Assembly: GCA_034429195.1 (NCBI GenBank)
Contig: DAOUGQ010000016.1
Location: forward strand, 186,001 to 250,000
DNA from: UBA4782 sp034429195
Lineage (GTDB): Bacteria; Chloroflexota; Anaerolineae; Anaerolineales; Anaerolineaceae
Length of the DNA: 64,000 nucleotides
Direction of reading: 5' to 3'
Shown: piece after piece, positions 51,767 to 61,488 of the stretch
Position numbering within the stretch: position 1 is the stretch's first letter
Layout of the letters: each line of letters begins with the position of its first letter
Translations under genes and position numbers: made by a program
The notes under the pieces: generated by a model
What the model saw: only the letters and a program-made list of their open reading frames with translations
Told to the model about the DNA's origin: nothing
The model's database searches: none

Positions 51767-54553
51767 ATGCCACCTGTGCTTTATCTAATTGACGGACATG
51801 CGCTGGCGTATAGAACATACTATGCGCTGACCTCCGGGGGTACCAACCGGTTTCAGACTCATTCTGGAGAGCCTACCGCTGGTGTGTTTGGTTTTGTCAG
51901 CGTGTTGCTAAAAATTCTTGAAACAGATAAGCCAGACTATCTGGCAGTGGCTTTTGACACTGGAAAAACATTTCGTAATGAGCTTTTCACCGAGTACAAA
52001 GCTACCCGGGCAAAAATGCCTGATGATCTGCGACCCCAGATCGAACGAATCAGACAGTTGATTGATGCCTTTCCTTTCCCCCGACTCGAAATGGAAGGAT
52101 ATGAAGCGGATGATGTGCTGGGTAGTGTCGCCAGGCATGCAGTCGAAAAGGGATTGGGAGTGAAGATCATTACAGGTGACCGAGATTTATTTCAATTGGT
52201 TACGGACACTGTAATTGTCAATCTGGCAGGTGCAAAGCTGGCAGAAGCCAAGGATTATACTCCAAAAGATGTAGTGGAATACTGGGGAATTCGCCCCGAC
52301 CAGGTAGTGGATTATAAGGCGCTGGTGGGTGATCCTTCAGATAATATTCCAGGGGTGCCTGGAATTGGTGAAAAAACCGCTTCAGCGCTTCTGGCTCAAT
52401 TTCCCTCTCTGGATGAGATTTATTCTCACCTGGAAGGGATCACAGGAAAAGCCCGAATAAAACTAGAGGCAGGTAAAGAGTCGGCTTATTTAAGCCAAAA
52501 GTTGGCTGCCATACGAACTGACCTGCCAATCATGCTCGATCTAGAAAAAGCACGGATCGATCACATAAATAAAGAAGCGGTACTTGATATTTTTAATCAA
52601 CTGGAATTCCGCACACTTACGGAGAGATTTATAAAAGTTTGTAACCGGTTAACTGGAAAAGAGCAGGGCAACCAATTGAGCCTGTTCGGTGAACCAGTAA
52701 AAACAGTGGGTGAACCAGCTCCGACTGAAATACAAACTATCATTGTGAACACACAAGCCAGTCTTAAGGATTTAATCACAACGCTGAACAATGCCAAAGA
52801 GATCTCCCTGGATACCGAGACAACCTCGACTGACCCCATGCGGGCAGAACTGGTTGGCATCTCTCTTTCAATTGATCCAAAGAAAGGGTACTACATTCCT
52901 GTGGGTCACAAGGGAACGGAAAAGCAACTTCCCTGGGCGGAAGTATGTACTGCCCTGGCTCCACTTTTTCAACAAGCAGACAAGAAGATCGTTGGACACA
53001 ATCTTAAATATGATTGGTTGGTTTTAGCACAGCATGGTTTGGTCATTCCTACCCTTTATTTTGATACGATGATTGCTGAATGGTTAATCGATCCTGGCAG
53101 CCATAACCTGGGTCTGAAAGATATGGCAGAGGTATATCTCCATACCCGCATGACCCACATCGAAGAGTTGATTGGTAGAGGGAAGAATCAACAAACAATG
53201 GATACAGTACCGGTAGAGCAGGCCGCACCTTATGCTGCTGCCGATGCTGCAGTTACTCTGGCTCTGGTTCCAGAATTAATTGAACAATTGAAAAATCACA
53301 ATGCGCTTGAGTTATTCCATAATCTTGAAATGCCTCTCGTTATAGTTTTGGGAAAAATGGAGCAGAACGGTATTGCTCTGGATGTTCCCTTCTTCGAGAA
53401 AATGTCTGCAGAGTTGACGGATCGATTACATCAGATAGAAGACCTGATTAAATCACAGGTCGGATATTCAGTGAATCTTAATTCGACCCAGCAGCTATCC
53501 AGGGCATTATTCGAGACATTAAAACTGGAACCTCCAGATCGCCGGCAAAGAACTGCAAGCGGGCATTTTTCAACTTCAGCAGAAGTGTTAGAGGTCATCC
53601 GTCATCAGCATCCAGTTGTGGAAATGATCCTGGAATACAGGGAGCTGTCAAAGCTGAAATCAACCTATGTAGATACTCTACCACTACAGGTAAATCCAAA
53701 AACTGGTAGAGTCCACACGTCTTTTAATCAGACTGGTTCGGTTACTGGCAGGCTGGCATCTTCTGAGCCAAATTTACAAAACATTCCCGTACGCACTGAT
53801 CTGGGACGAAAAGTACGCAATGGGTTCATCGCCAGTCCGGGAACGGTGTTACTTTCGGTGGATTATTCACAAATCGAATTGCGTATTGTGGCACACATGG
53901 CGCAGGATGAATCTATGTTGAACGCATTTCGGGATGGGCAAGATATTCACGCTGCCACCGCTGCTGCGATCAATAATATTCCTTTGTCTGCAGTGACAAA
54001 AAGCCAGCGTAGCCATGCCAAGGCGATCAATTTTGGGTTGATCTATGGAATGAGCGCGTATGGGTTAAGCCGTTCTGCAGACATCACCCTCGCAGAGGCA
54101 GAGGATTTTGTCAGAATTTATTTTGATCAGTTTCCAGGTGTTAAACGATACCTCGATTCAATAAAACAGCAAGCTGCCCGCAAAGGATATGTTGAAACGT
54201 TGTTGGGAAGAAGACGCTACTTTCCGAATCTGCAAAATCAAACCAATGTGAATATTCGCAATCGTGAAGAACGTGAAGCAATCAATGCGCCAGTTCAGGG
54301 CACGGCTGCAGATATCATGAAAATTGCCATGTTGAATGTTCCCCCAGCTTTACAGGCTGCAGGGTTGCATGCAAAGTTGATGCTTCAGGTACATGATGAA
54401 TTACTGCTCGAATGCCCGGAAAAAGAATTAGACCTGACGGCACAAGTCGTGCAACAGACGATGGAACAGGCGTATACTCTATCTATTCCTTTGGAAACAG
54501 AAGCGCGCTCTGGATTGAATTGGGGTGAGCTTGAAGTTTTAAAAAATGATTGA
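51767..54553 (+). CDS. polA: DNA polymerase I
   Basis: 928 aa with all three activities apparently intact. The 5' nuclease domain (1-290) shows DGHALAYRTYYAL, VAFDTGKTFRNELF, MEGYEADDVLGSVAR and GDPSDNIPGVPGIGEKTA. The 3'-5' exonuclease domain has ISLDTETTS (metal Asp/Glu), GHNLKYDWLVL and YAAADAAVTLAL, so proofreading residues remain. The polymerase domain has motif A VDYSQIELRIVAHM, motif B RSHAKAINFGLIYGMS and motif C QVHDELLLE. It fills gaps and removes Okazaki primers. ATG at 51767, GAAAGAAGAA upstream. The TPR gene starts 17 bp after its stop. Confidence 0.98.
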   Translation: MPPVLYLIDGHALAYRTYYALTSGGTNRFQTHSGEPTAGVFGFVSVLLKILETDKPDYLAVAFDTGKTFRNELFTEYKATRAKMPDDLRPQIERIRQLIDAFPFPRLEMEGYEADDVLGSVARHAVEKGLGVKIITGDRDLFQLVTDTVIVNLAGAKLAEAKDYTPKDVVEYWGIRPDQVVDYKALVGDPSDNIPGVPGIGEKTASALLAQFPSLDEIYSHLEGITGKARIKLEAGKESAYLSQKLAAIRTDLPIMLDLEKARIDHINKEAVLDIFNQLEFRTLTERFIKVCNRLTGKEQGNQLSLFGEPVKTVGEPAPTEIQTIIVNTQASLKDLITTLNNAKEISLDTETTSTDPMRAELVGISLSIDPKKGYYIPVGHKGTEKQLPWAEVCTALAPLFQQADKKIVGHNLKYDWLVLAQHGLVIPTLYFDTMIAEWLIDPGSHNLGLKDMAEVYLHTRMTHIEELIGRGKNQQTMDTVPVEQAAPYAAADAAVTLALVPELIEQLKNHNALELFHNLEMPLVIVLGKMEQNGIALDVPFFEKMSAELTDRLHQIEDLIKSQVGYSVNLNSTQQLSRALFETLKLEPPDRRQRTASGHFSTSAEVLEVIRHQHPVVEMILEYRELSKLKSTYVDTLPLQVNPKTGRVHTSFNQTGSVTGRLASSEPNLQNIPVRTDLGRKVRNGFIASPGTVLLSVDYSQIELRIVAHMAQDESMLNAFRDGQDIHAATAAAINNIPLSAVTKSQRSHAKAINFGLIYGMSAYGLSRSADITLAEAEDFVRIYFDQFPGVKRYLDSIKQQAARKGYVETLLGRRRYFPNLQNQTNVNIRNREEREAINAPVQGTAADIMKIAMLNVPPALQAAGLHAKLMLQVHDELLLECPEKELDLTAQVVQQTMEQAYTLSIPLETEARSGLNWGELEVLKND

Positions 54554-54570
54554 ATACCGAAGATTTTAAT

Positions 54571-56889
54571 ATGACCAATGAGACTGCTGCCTTTCAAAAA
54601 GCTATGAAATCTGGCCATTCCGCTGCCTGGGACAGGCAATGGGAACAGGCTGCCAGCTACTATCGCACAGCATTAAAGGAGTGCCCCGATCATCCAGCAG
54701 CACTGGCTAATCTTGGTCTGGCATTATTTGAAGCCAGGCATCTTGAGGAATCACTGGTTTATTACCAACGGCTTAATCAAATTGCTCCACAGGATGGCTT
54801 AGCGCAGGAAAGAATCGGACGTATCAAGGAAAAACTGGGGTTGAATAGTGAAGCTGAACGGGCATACAGCCTGGCTGCTGATCTCTATTTACGTGCACGT
54901 GATGTAGATAAAGCCATTGAAAACCTGTTACGTTTTATTTCTCTTGAACCAGAACATCTAATGGCACGAATTCGGCTGGCGATGATCTACGAAAAGCTAG
55001 GTAAGAAAGAAGAAGCAGTAGGCGAGTTTTTAGCATCAGCCAGTATTTATCAACATATGGGAGAAATGGCACGAGCATTACAATCCGTGGAGCGTGCCTT
55101 GCAGATTCTGCCAGATCATCCTGCACCTAAGCAGGCTCTTTTCAAGTTACGCAATAATCAACTACTTCCCAGACCTTTGCAACCTCGTATTGGTAGTGGA
55201 CCTGTAAAATTGCAAGAAATCCGAAAACCTTTGGATGCAGAACAAGAAACCGCCACAAAAGTAGATCCAATTTCAGAGGCTTCTGAAAAAGCACTTTCTG
55301 AACTGGCATCATTGATGTTGGAACAAGGTGATGAGGGTGAAAGTGGGATAAAGAGAGGAGTTTCTGCCTTCACGCGTGGAACAGGTGGATTATCTCTTGA
55401 ACAGGGTGAGAGGCGCATTGTCTTGCTTCACCTGGGTCAGGCGATTGATTATCAAACTCAAGGAAACGATGACAGGGCGATTGAAGAATTAATCAAGGCA
55501 TATGAAATTGGGCTTCACAATGCGGCTGCCCATTACACTATTGGTTGCATTCTATCCAGAAAAGTAGACAAGAAATGCCTTGTTCACCTGCAAAAGGTGA
55601 CAGGCTCAGAAAACTATGCATTGGCAGCCTATCTACTGATTGGTCAGTATTATGAAAAAACTCAACAATATCAGGCTGCTGCACAGAACTATCTGCGTGC
55701 TTTGCGTTCAGCAGATTTGACTACCGTCAGCAGTGATATGATGGAACTGCTTTTTCAAGCCTATGAACCAATCATCGATAGTATTTCCAGCATCCAGGAA
55801 ATGGATAAATTAACAGGGATCTGCTCGGCCGTTTCTGACCAATTAATCCGACCTGATTGGCAGATGCATGTTCTATCCGCTCGCCAAAATTTGCCTACGA
55901 TTGAAGAAAATGGCTCACCAGCGCCATTGGCAGAATTGATCCTGGATACCAGTGCTGGGAGAATGCTGGATGCAATGGCGCGTATCCATTTATTGGGTAC
56001 GCAGGGTAGGTTCTATTCTGCGATGGAGGAATCCTATCAACTTATTGCAGAATCACCTTATTATCTTCCCCTGCATATTCAGGTAGGAGAACTCCTGTTA
56101 GAGGATGGACGCACACAGGAAGCTGTGAATAAATTTACTCTTGTGGCGCGATTATTTGCATTGCGTGGCGAACCCGCACAAGCTGTGCGGATGTTAAAAA
56201 GGGCATTGCAAATTTCGCCGTTGGATCTCAAAGCGCGCAATTTGATGGTTGAGACATTGATCAACCAGGGGAACGTGAATGAGGCCATTCAACAATATAT
56301 TGAATTAGCGGAAACCTATTACCAACTGGCTGATCTTGATCAGGCACGAAATACATATAGTCAGGCATTGAAATTGACCTCCCATCCTCGTACTGACCCC
56401 ACATGGAAAGTACAGATCATGATTAAAATGGCAGATATCGATCTGCAGCGACTTGATCTACGCCAGGCTGCGTTGTTGTATGAGCAAATTCGCACTCAAG
56501 AGCCAGAAGACGAAAATGCCAGGCTGCAATTAGTGATCATCTATTTCCGTCTTGGTCAAGATATGAATGCATTTAACGAGTTGGATGGATATATATCTAT
56601 GCTCGAAAATGTTGGAAAACGCAATCAGGCTATTGGGTTTATAAAAAATTTAATTATAGAACGACCCGAAAAATTGGAATTGCGCAAACGTCTGGCTGAT
56701 CTACACATACGAAATCGAGAAATAACTGAAGCTGTACAGGTTTTAGATGAAATTGCAGATATGATGGTTCAAAAGGGAAATCGTTCGGGAGCTGCTTCTA
56801 TTTTGTTGGCGATCATTGCTTTGAATCCGCCAAATATTTCGGAATATCAGGCAGCACTACAGCGGATTCGAGAAAGTAATCATGGATGA
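54571..56889 (+). CDS. Large TPR-repeat protein
   Basis: About 772 aa, largely helical tetratricopeptide repeats: YYRTALKECPDHPAALANLG, RAYSLAADLYLRARDVDKAI, AVGEFLASASIYQHMGEMA, AVNKFTLVARLFALRGEPAQ and QYIELAETYYQLADLDQARN. A less regular Lys/Glu-rich segment separates two TPR blocks around residues 210-290. No signal peptide, membrane helix or catalytic motif, so it is a cytoplasmic scaffold. I take the ATG at 54571; a TTG at 54550 overlaps the polA stop. Its last codons overlap the start of the sigma factor gene (CATGGATGA), indicating translational coupling to the regulator that follows. Confidence 0.88.
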   Translation: MTNETAAFQKAMKSGHSAAWDRQWEQAASYYRTALKECPDHPAALANLGLALFEARHLEESLVYYQRLNQIAPQDGLAQERIGRIKEKLGLNSEAERAYSLAADLYLRARDVDKAIENLLRFISLEPEHLMARIRLAMIYEKLGKKEEAVGEFLASASIYQHMGEMARALQSVERALQILPDHPAPKQALFKLRNNQLLPRPLQPRIGSGPVKLQEIRKPLDAEQETATKVDPISEASEKALSELASLMLEQGDEGESGIKRGVSAFTRGTGGLSLEQGERRIVLLHLGQAIDYQTQGNDDRAIEELIKAYEIGLHNAAAHYTIGCILSRKVDKKCLVHLQKVTGSENYALAAYLLIGQYYEKTQQYQAAAQNYLRALRSADLTTVSSDMMELLFQAYEPIIDSISSIQEMDKLTGICSAVSDQLIRPDWQMHVLSARQNLPTIEENGSPAPLAELILDTSAGRMLDAMARIHLLGTQGRFYSAMEESYQLIAESPYYLPLHIQVGELLLEDGRTQEAVNKFTLVARLFALRGEPAQAVRMLKRALQISPLDLKARNLMVETLINQGNVNEAIQQYIELAETYYQLADLDQARNTYSQALKLTSHPRTDPTWKVQIMIKMADIDLQRLDLRQAALLYEQIRTQEPEDENARLQLVIIYFRLGQDMNAFNELDGYISMLENVGKRNQAIGFIKNLIIERPEKLELRKRLADLHIRNREITEAVQVLDEIADMMVQKGNRSGAASILLAIIALNPPNISEYQAALQRIRESNHG

Positions 56890-57493
56890 AATGGTTTTGA
56901 TTCAGGATGCAATACAAGGGGATCTGAATGCATTTAACAGGCTTATCCTTGTGTATCAAGAAATGGCATTTAATGTTGCCTATCGTCTGTTATCGGATGA
57001 AGATTCTGCAGAAGATATTACCCAAACCGCATTTATTTCTGCTTATAAGAATTTAAATGGATTCAGAGGTGGGTCGTTCAAGGCATGGCTCATGAGGATC
57101 GTGACCAACGCCTGCTATGACGAGTTAAGACGTATCAAACGCCATCCAACCATTCCCCTTGAACCTATCGATGATGATACCGAAGAGGAGATCGAATCGC
57201 CAACCTGGTTGGCTGATGGCTCTGCAAGCCCTGAAGAAACTGTCGAGCAGGCTGATCTGGAGCATGCAGTACAACATTGTCTTGATAATTTACCTGAAGA
57301 ATTTAAAGTTGTTGTTGTGCTGATAGATGTTCAAGGTTTTGATTACGATGAAGTGGCGAAAGTGGTCAAACGCCCATTGGGAACGATCAAAAGCCGGCTG
57401 GCGCGTGCCCGTTTAAAGTTACAGGATTGTTTGCAGCAGTTTTGGGAACTCTTGCCCGATCGATTTCGTCTTGATGATGAGGTAAGTGAATAA
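56882..57493 (+). CDS. ECF-type RNA polymerase sigma factor
   Basis: 203 aa. Region 2 is FNVAYRLLSDEDSAEDITQTAFISAYKNL followed by SFKAWLMRIVTNACYDELRR (core and -10 binding); region 4 is LPEEFKVVVVLIDVQGFDYDEVAKVVKRPLGTIKSRLARAR (-35 binding), each quoted in part: SAEDITQTAFISAYKNL and GTIKSRLARARLKL. It lacks regions 1.2 and 3, so it is an ECF factor. The ATG at 56882 overlaps the TPR stop by 8 nt, and its own stop overlaps the next gene by one base (TAATG), giving a tight TPR-sigma-anti-sigma unit. The linker between regions 2 and 4 is acidic (DDDTEEEIESP). Confidence 0.95.
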   Translation: MDEMVLIQDAIQGDLNAFNRLILVYQEMAFNVAYRLLSDEDSAEDITQTAFISAYKNLNGFRGGSFKAWLMRIVTNACYDELRRIKRHPTIPLEPIDDDTEEEIESPTWLADGSASPEETVEQADLEHAVQHCLDNLPEEFKVVVVLIDVQGFDYDEVAKVVKRPLGTIKSRLARARLKLQDCLQQFWELLPDRFRLDDEVSE

Positions 57494-58362
57494 TGAAGCA
57501 GCCCATCTCATCTAAAAATTTAATAGCAATATCCATGTACCTCGATGGGCAATTAACTGAAAAACAAATCATACAGTTGGAGAACCAACTGAAAAAAGAT
57601 GCTGAACTGCGCCAGTTGTTGATGCAATTGAAGCGCACGCGCAATTTATTACATCAGGTTAAACCAGTAAAAGTCCCACGAAATTTTATTCTGAAGCCAA
57701 CGATGATAACCAGCATCTCCAGAAAGACAGTTGCGAATCGCTGGTTGCCTGTATTCAGTTATGCCACTCTAGCGGCTGCAGTACTGATGGTGATCACTTT
57801 GTTTATTCGCTTCCTGCCGATACAGATGAAGACCGCTGAAGCACCGGTAGAATTGTCTGCATCTACACCAATACTTGAAGCAGCAGAAGCTCCCTCTACA
57901 CAGGAGGGTATGAGTAACGCCCTGCCAATCATCATCTGGGGGGACGCATCTGCTGTCACCAACGCATATCCACTAGCAACCGGGAAAGGTGGTGGGGGGG
58001 CAGAAGGTTCTGGATTGGGTGGTGGTGGTTTGATGATCAGTGCGGTAACTCCTATAGCGAGTTCGGGTGTCAATGGATTTACCGTGATCATTCCTTCTGT
58101 GCCAGAAGTAACAGATCAAACACGAGCGGTGGTAACCCCTGAAGTATTATCAAAACCGTACAAAGTAATCTCCAGTGGTCCTATCCTGGGATTGAGGATC
58201 TCTGAACAGGTCGAACAGGAAACAGTATCAGAACCAGAACCTGTGTCTTCTAAAATGCAATTTGACCTCTCCACCTGGGGATTAACTTTGGGATTGGGAT
58301 TTGTAACCCTTGGATTGGGAATAATTAGCCTACTGCTGTGGTTAAAGAAACGCCGTATATGA
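57493..58362 (+). CDS. Anti-sigma-factor-like membrane protein
   Basis: 289 aa. The N-terminus (AISMYLDGQLTEKQIIQLEN, then ELRQLLMQLKRTRNLL) has the helix pattern of anti-sigma domains but no HxxxCxxC zinc motif. A membrane helix (FSYATLAAAVLMVITLFI) follows at about residues 90-107, then an extracytoplasmic Ser/Pro/Gly region with a glycine-rich patch (GKGGGGAEGSGLGGGG), and a second helix near the C-terminus (LGLGFVTLGLGIISLLLWL) ending in KKRR. Position immediately after the sigma gene with one-base overlap supports the anti-sigma role. The two-helix layout with a Gly-rich loop is unusual. Confidence 0.75.
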   Translation: MKQPISSKNLIAISMYLDGQLTEKQIIQLENQLKKDAELRQLLMQLKRTRNLLHQVKPVKVPRNFILKPTMITSISRKTVANRWLPVFSYATLAAAVLMVITLFIRFLPIQMKTAEAPVELSASTPILEAAEAPSTQEGMSNALPIIIWGDASAVTNAYPLATGKGGGGAEGSGLGGGGLMISAVTPIASSGVNGFTVIIPSVPEVTDQTRAVVTPEVLSKPYKVISSGPILGLRISEQVEQETVSEPEPVSSKMQFDLSTWGLTLGLGFVTLGLGIISLLLWLKKRRI

Positions 58363-58850
58363 ATCGAAAAATCCAATTCTGCCCCTATTGTGGGAAAAAA
58401 GTAACCTATAAACTACTATTCGGCTTGCAACGCCCAGTCTGTGAAGATTGCGATTGGATTTACTTTGCTGATCCCAAGGTAGCTGCAGCGGTGTTGGTGA
58501 TACAGGATAATAAAGTATTGCTTACACGCAGGATCAACGACCCACATCGAGGTTGTTGGTCTTTACCAGCTGGGTTTATCAATGCACATGAAGATCCGCA
58601 GGATGCAGCCTGTCGTGAATGTTTGGAAGAGACGGGATTACAGGTTAAGATCACTAAGTTATTCGATGTGTTTTCAGTTCATGAACATAAGCGGGGAGCG
58701 GATATCCTGATCGTTTATGCTGCAGAGGTTCTAAGTGGTGCTTTATTAGCAGGTGACGATGCAGATAAAGCTGCATTTTTTGACCTCAATGATCTACCAC
58801 CTCTGGCTTTTTCCAGTACAACGAAAATATTAGGTTCCTTGAACCAATAA
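58359..58850 (+). CDS. NUDIX hydrolase with N-terminal zinc ribbon
   Basis: 163 aa. A zinc ribbon (FCPYCGKKV...RPVCEDCDW, two Cys-x2-Cys) precedes the NUDIX fold. The NUDIX box G-x5-E-x7-R-E-x-x-E-E-x-G is intact in GFINAHEDPQDAACREC with LEETGL following. The ribbon plus NUDIX layout resembles NADH pyrophosphatase-type and ADP-ribose pyrophosphatase-type enzymes. It should hydrolyse a nucleoside-diphosphate derivative. The start ATG at 58359 overlaps the preceding TGA (ATGA), so it is coupled to the anti-sigma gene; the frame upstream to 58338 is discarded. Confidence 0.9.
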   Translation: MNRKIQFCPYCGKKVTYKLLFGLQRPVCEDCDWIYFADPKVAAAVLVIQDNKVLLTRRINDPHRGCWSLPAGFINAHEDPQDAACRECLEETGLQVKITKLFDVFSVHEHKRGADILIVYAAEVLSGALLAGDDADKAAFFDLNDLPPLAFSSTTKILGSLNQ

Positions 58851-58924
58851 AACACTTTTCTGTGCGTATGATAGAATAATACCGTAGAACGTTTGTTTAT
58901 GAATTGAAGGTAAGTCATTCGCTT

Positions 58925-61351
58925 ATGAGCCCATCCAGAAGCACGAATACCCGCACCACACGATCAACCTCAAGCCGTGGCACCATGGCACGCCGGGGAA
59001 AAAGCTCGCATCCCCGTGCGATGGGAAAAACAGCTCGGAAAACTACTTCGCAGCGCAAGCGTCGTGTGGTACAGGAAGTGGAAAGAGGACCATCTTTCTG
59101 GCAACAGATTTCACCGGAACGTAAATTAGATGTTCTGGGGGTTATTCTTGCACTGCTGGGGTTGCTAACCCTTCTCAGCATGATCTCGCGTTCACAGGGG
59201 ACTCTCACGTCTGCTTGGGTAATGGTTCTCAGACAGGCTGCCGGGTGGGGTGCGTTTGTCCTTCCACTTTCTCTATTGAGTTTCGGAGCCTGGCTTTTAT
59301 TTCGCCATGTCGGACGATTGCCACAGCTTTCTGCTGAACGCTTATTAGGAATCTTCCTACTCTTATTAAATTTCTTTGGATGGTTGAGTGTTTTTAAATT
59401 CGGAGACGACATCTGGCTGGCAGCAAAGAATGGTTCAGGGGGTGGATATATTGGTGGCGCAGTTGAGTGGTTGCTAATCGCCATGGTCGGAAAAGCTGGT
59501 TCGATTGTCATTCTGATCACCTGGCTGATCCTGGCATTGATTCTGACTTTTGACATCTCTTTTACAGATCTAATCCGCTCTTTGCGTAGAGGAAACCAGT
59601 CTGCTCCTTCCCGGGAACTGGAAGTACATCCGATTGCACAGCAGAAGAAATTGGCTATTGATAAAGAAACCTCTGAGAGGGTTGAATTACCTCCGACCTT
59701 TCAACCCCTTCGTCCATTGAAATCTACTCCTGGTCAAGATGTGGCAACAAAAAGTAAAAACAACCACTCACCAATCAAAAAAGAGCCAGTTGAAAAACCA
59801 ATGGCACCTTCTATGGAACCAGCATTAGATATTCAACCGGAAGTGAGACTCCCCGCCAGTACAATCTGGAATCTGCCTCCGATAGAAAGGATCCTAAATT
59901 CGGTTTCTCCTCAATTACAGGCAGCCAACCTGGATAATGACCGGGCTCGCTTGATCGAAGAAACACTGCGTTCTTTCAGTGCACCAGCCCATGTAGTTGA
60001 AATCCACCGGGGTCCTACTGTGACCCAATTTGGGGTGGAACCTGAATTTGTGGAAAGCAGAACAGGAAAAACGCGGGTTCGTGTGGCTCGCATTGCTGCG
60101 TTGGCAGATGACCTGGCTTTGGCTCTGGCTGCTCCCCGAATACGCATCCAGGCACCAGTACCAGGTCGTAATTATGTCGGGATCGAAGTACCCAACACCA
60201 GTTTTACAAGCGTTTCACTGCGAGAAGTGCTTGAAAGCGAACCATTCCGTAAGCAGCGACCTCCATTGCGTTTTGCTCTTGGAAAGGATGTTGCAGGGAA
60301 ACCGATCGCGGGTGATCTTACTTCACTGCCACATTTATTGATTGCAGGAACTACGGGCAGTGGCAAATCTGTTTGTGTCAATTCACTGCTTTGTTGTTTT
60401 CTGATCCATAATTCTCCCGAGACTCTCCGTTTGATTTTGGTTGACCCCAAACGTGTAGAATTGACTGGTTATAATGGCATCCCTCATCTTTTAGCACCGG
60501 TGGTTGTAGAACCTGAACGAGTGATCGGTGCATTGCAATGGGTGCTGCGTGAGATGGACAGCCGGTACCACCGATTCTCTCAAAACGGCTCACGTAACAT
60601 TCAAGAGTACAACAACCGCCACCCCGATGAAAGGCTGCCATATCTGTTGGTGGTGATTGATGAATTGGCTGACCTGATGATGCTTGCGCCGGATGAGACC
60701 GAGCGCTCTGTTGCTCGCCTTGCACAATTAGCACGTGCTACAGGAATTCACTTGATCATTGCTACCCAGCGCCCATCGGTGGATGTGGTTACCGGTATCA
60801 TCAAGGCGAATTTTCCCGCCCGCATTGCCTTCTCTGTGGCATCCAATATCGACAGCAGAGTTATATTGGACCAGCCTGGAGCAGAAAAATTACTGGGCAA
60901 GGGTGATATGCTCTATCAAGCGCCTGATTCACCGGCACCTGTACGTGTTCAAGGTACTTATGTGTCTGATAGCGAGATCCAGCGGTTGGTAGAATTCTGG
61001 CGGGATGAGACTGAACGGGTAAAAGCTATACAGCCAAATATGTCAGCACCCGATATGACTGAATCCTTACCTAAAGGGTTGCCTCTCGCACAAAAACCAC
61101 TATTCGAAGAGATGAAAGCTGAAGTTGATGGTGATCCGTTGCTGTCAGAAGCAATCGATTTGGTAAGAAAAGAAGGCAGGGCATCGATCACCATGTTGCA
61201 GAGAAGGATGCGCGTAGGTTATACAAGGGCGGCGCGCCTGATTGATACGATGGAAGAACAGGGAATTATCGGACCTTCGCAAGCTAACAGCCAGGTACGC
61301 GAGGTGCTGGATTATGGGCCTACCGTTCCACCTGCGGATGATGGAATGTAA
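58925..61351 (+). CDS. ftsK: FtsK/SpoIIIE-type DNA translocase
   Basis: About 808 aa. A strongly basic N-terminus (RSTSSRGTMARRGKSS) leads to four membrane helices (about 75-205), then a linker and the motor. The motor has LLIAGTTGSGKSVCVNSLL (Walker A), LLVVIDELADLMML (Walker B) and IATQRPSVDVVTGIIKANFPARIAF. The C-terminal 70 residues are the winged-helix gamma domain (ASITMLQRRMRVGYTRAARLID) that reads KOPS-type polarity signs. It pumps DNA through the septum and helps resolve dimers. ATG at 58925 is preferred; a TTG at 58904 is in frame. Confidence 0.95.
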   Translation: MSPSRSTNTRTTRSTSSRGTMARRGKSSHPRAMGKTARKTTSQRKRRVVQEVERGPSFWQQISPERKLDVLGVILALLGLLTLLSMISRSQGTLTSAWVMVLRQAAGWGAFVLPLSLLSFGAWLLFRHVGRLPQLSAERLLGIFLLLLNFFGWLSVFKFGDDIWLAAKNGSGGGYIGGAVEWLLIAMVGKAGSIVILITWLILALILTFDISFTDLIRSLRRGNQSAPSRELEVHPIAQQKKLAIDKETSERVELPPTFQPLRPLKSTPGQDVATKSKNNHSPIKKEPVEKPMAPSMEPALDIQPEVRLPASTIWNLPPIERILNSVSPQLQAANLDNDRARLIEETLRSFSAPAHVVEIHRGPTVTQFGVEPEFVESRTGKTRVRVARIAALADDLALALAAPRIRIQAPVPGRNYVGIEVPNTSFTSVSLREVLESEPFRKQRPPLRFALGKDVAGKPIAGDLTSLPHLLIAGTTGSGKSVCVNSLLCCFLIHNSPETLRLILVDPKRVELTGYNGIPHLLAPVVVEPERVIGALQWVLREMDSRYHRFSQNGSRNIQEYNNRHPDERLPYLLVVIDELADLMMLAPDETERSVARLAQLARATGIHLIIATQRPSVDVVTGIIKANFPARIAFSVASNIDSRVILDQPGAEKLLGKGDMLYQAPDSPAPVRVQGTYVSDSEIQRLVEFWRDETERVKAIQPNMSAPDMTESLPKGLPLAQKPLFEEMKAEVDGDPLLSEAIDLVRKEGRASITMLQRRMRVGYTRAARLIDTMEEQGIIGPSQANSQVREVLDYGPTVPPADDGM

Positions 61352-61394
61352 CTCTGTTATTCTGGTACTGTTCCGTGATTTTTCTTATTGCCTG

Positions 61395-61425
61395 ATCCCC
61401 TTTTGATTTAGAAAGGGGATTGTTT
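61395..61425 (+). terminator. Terminator after ftsK
   Basis: A 9-bp stem ATCCCCTTT/AAAGGGGAT (61395-61403 with 61412-61420), 8-nt loop, then TGTTT. Short U-run; moderate strength. Confidence 0.65.
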
Positions 61426-61488
61426 CATGTCAGATATTTTTAGACAAATTTGTGCTCAAAATTCCTACTTTGATCAAAAACTTTATTC

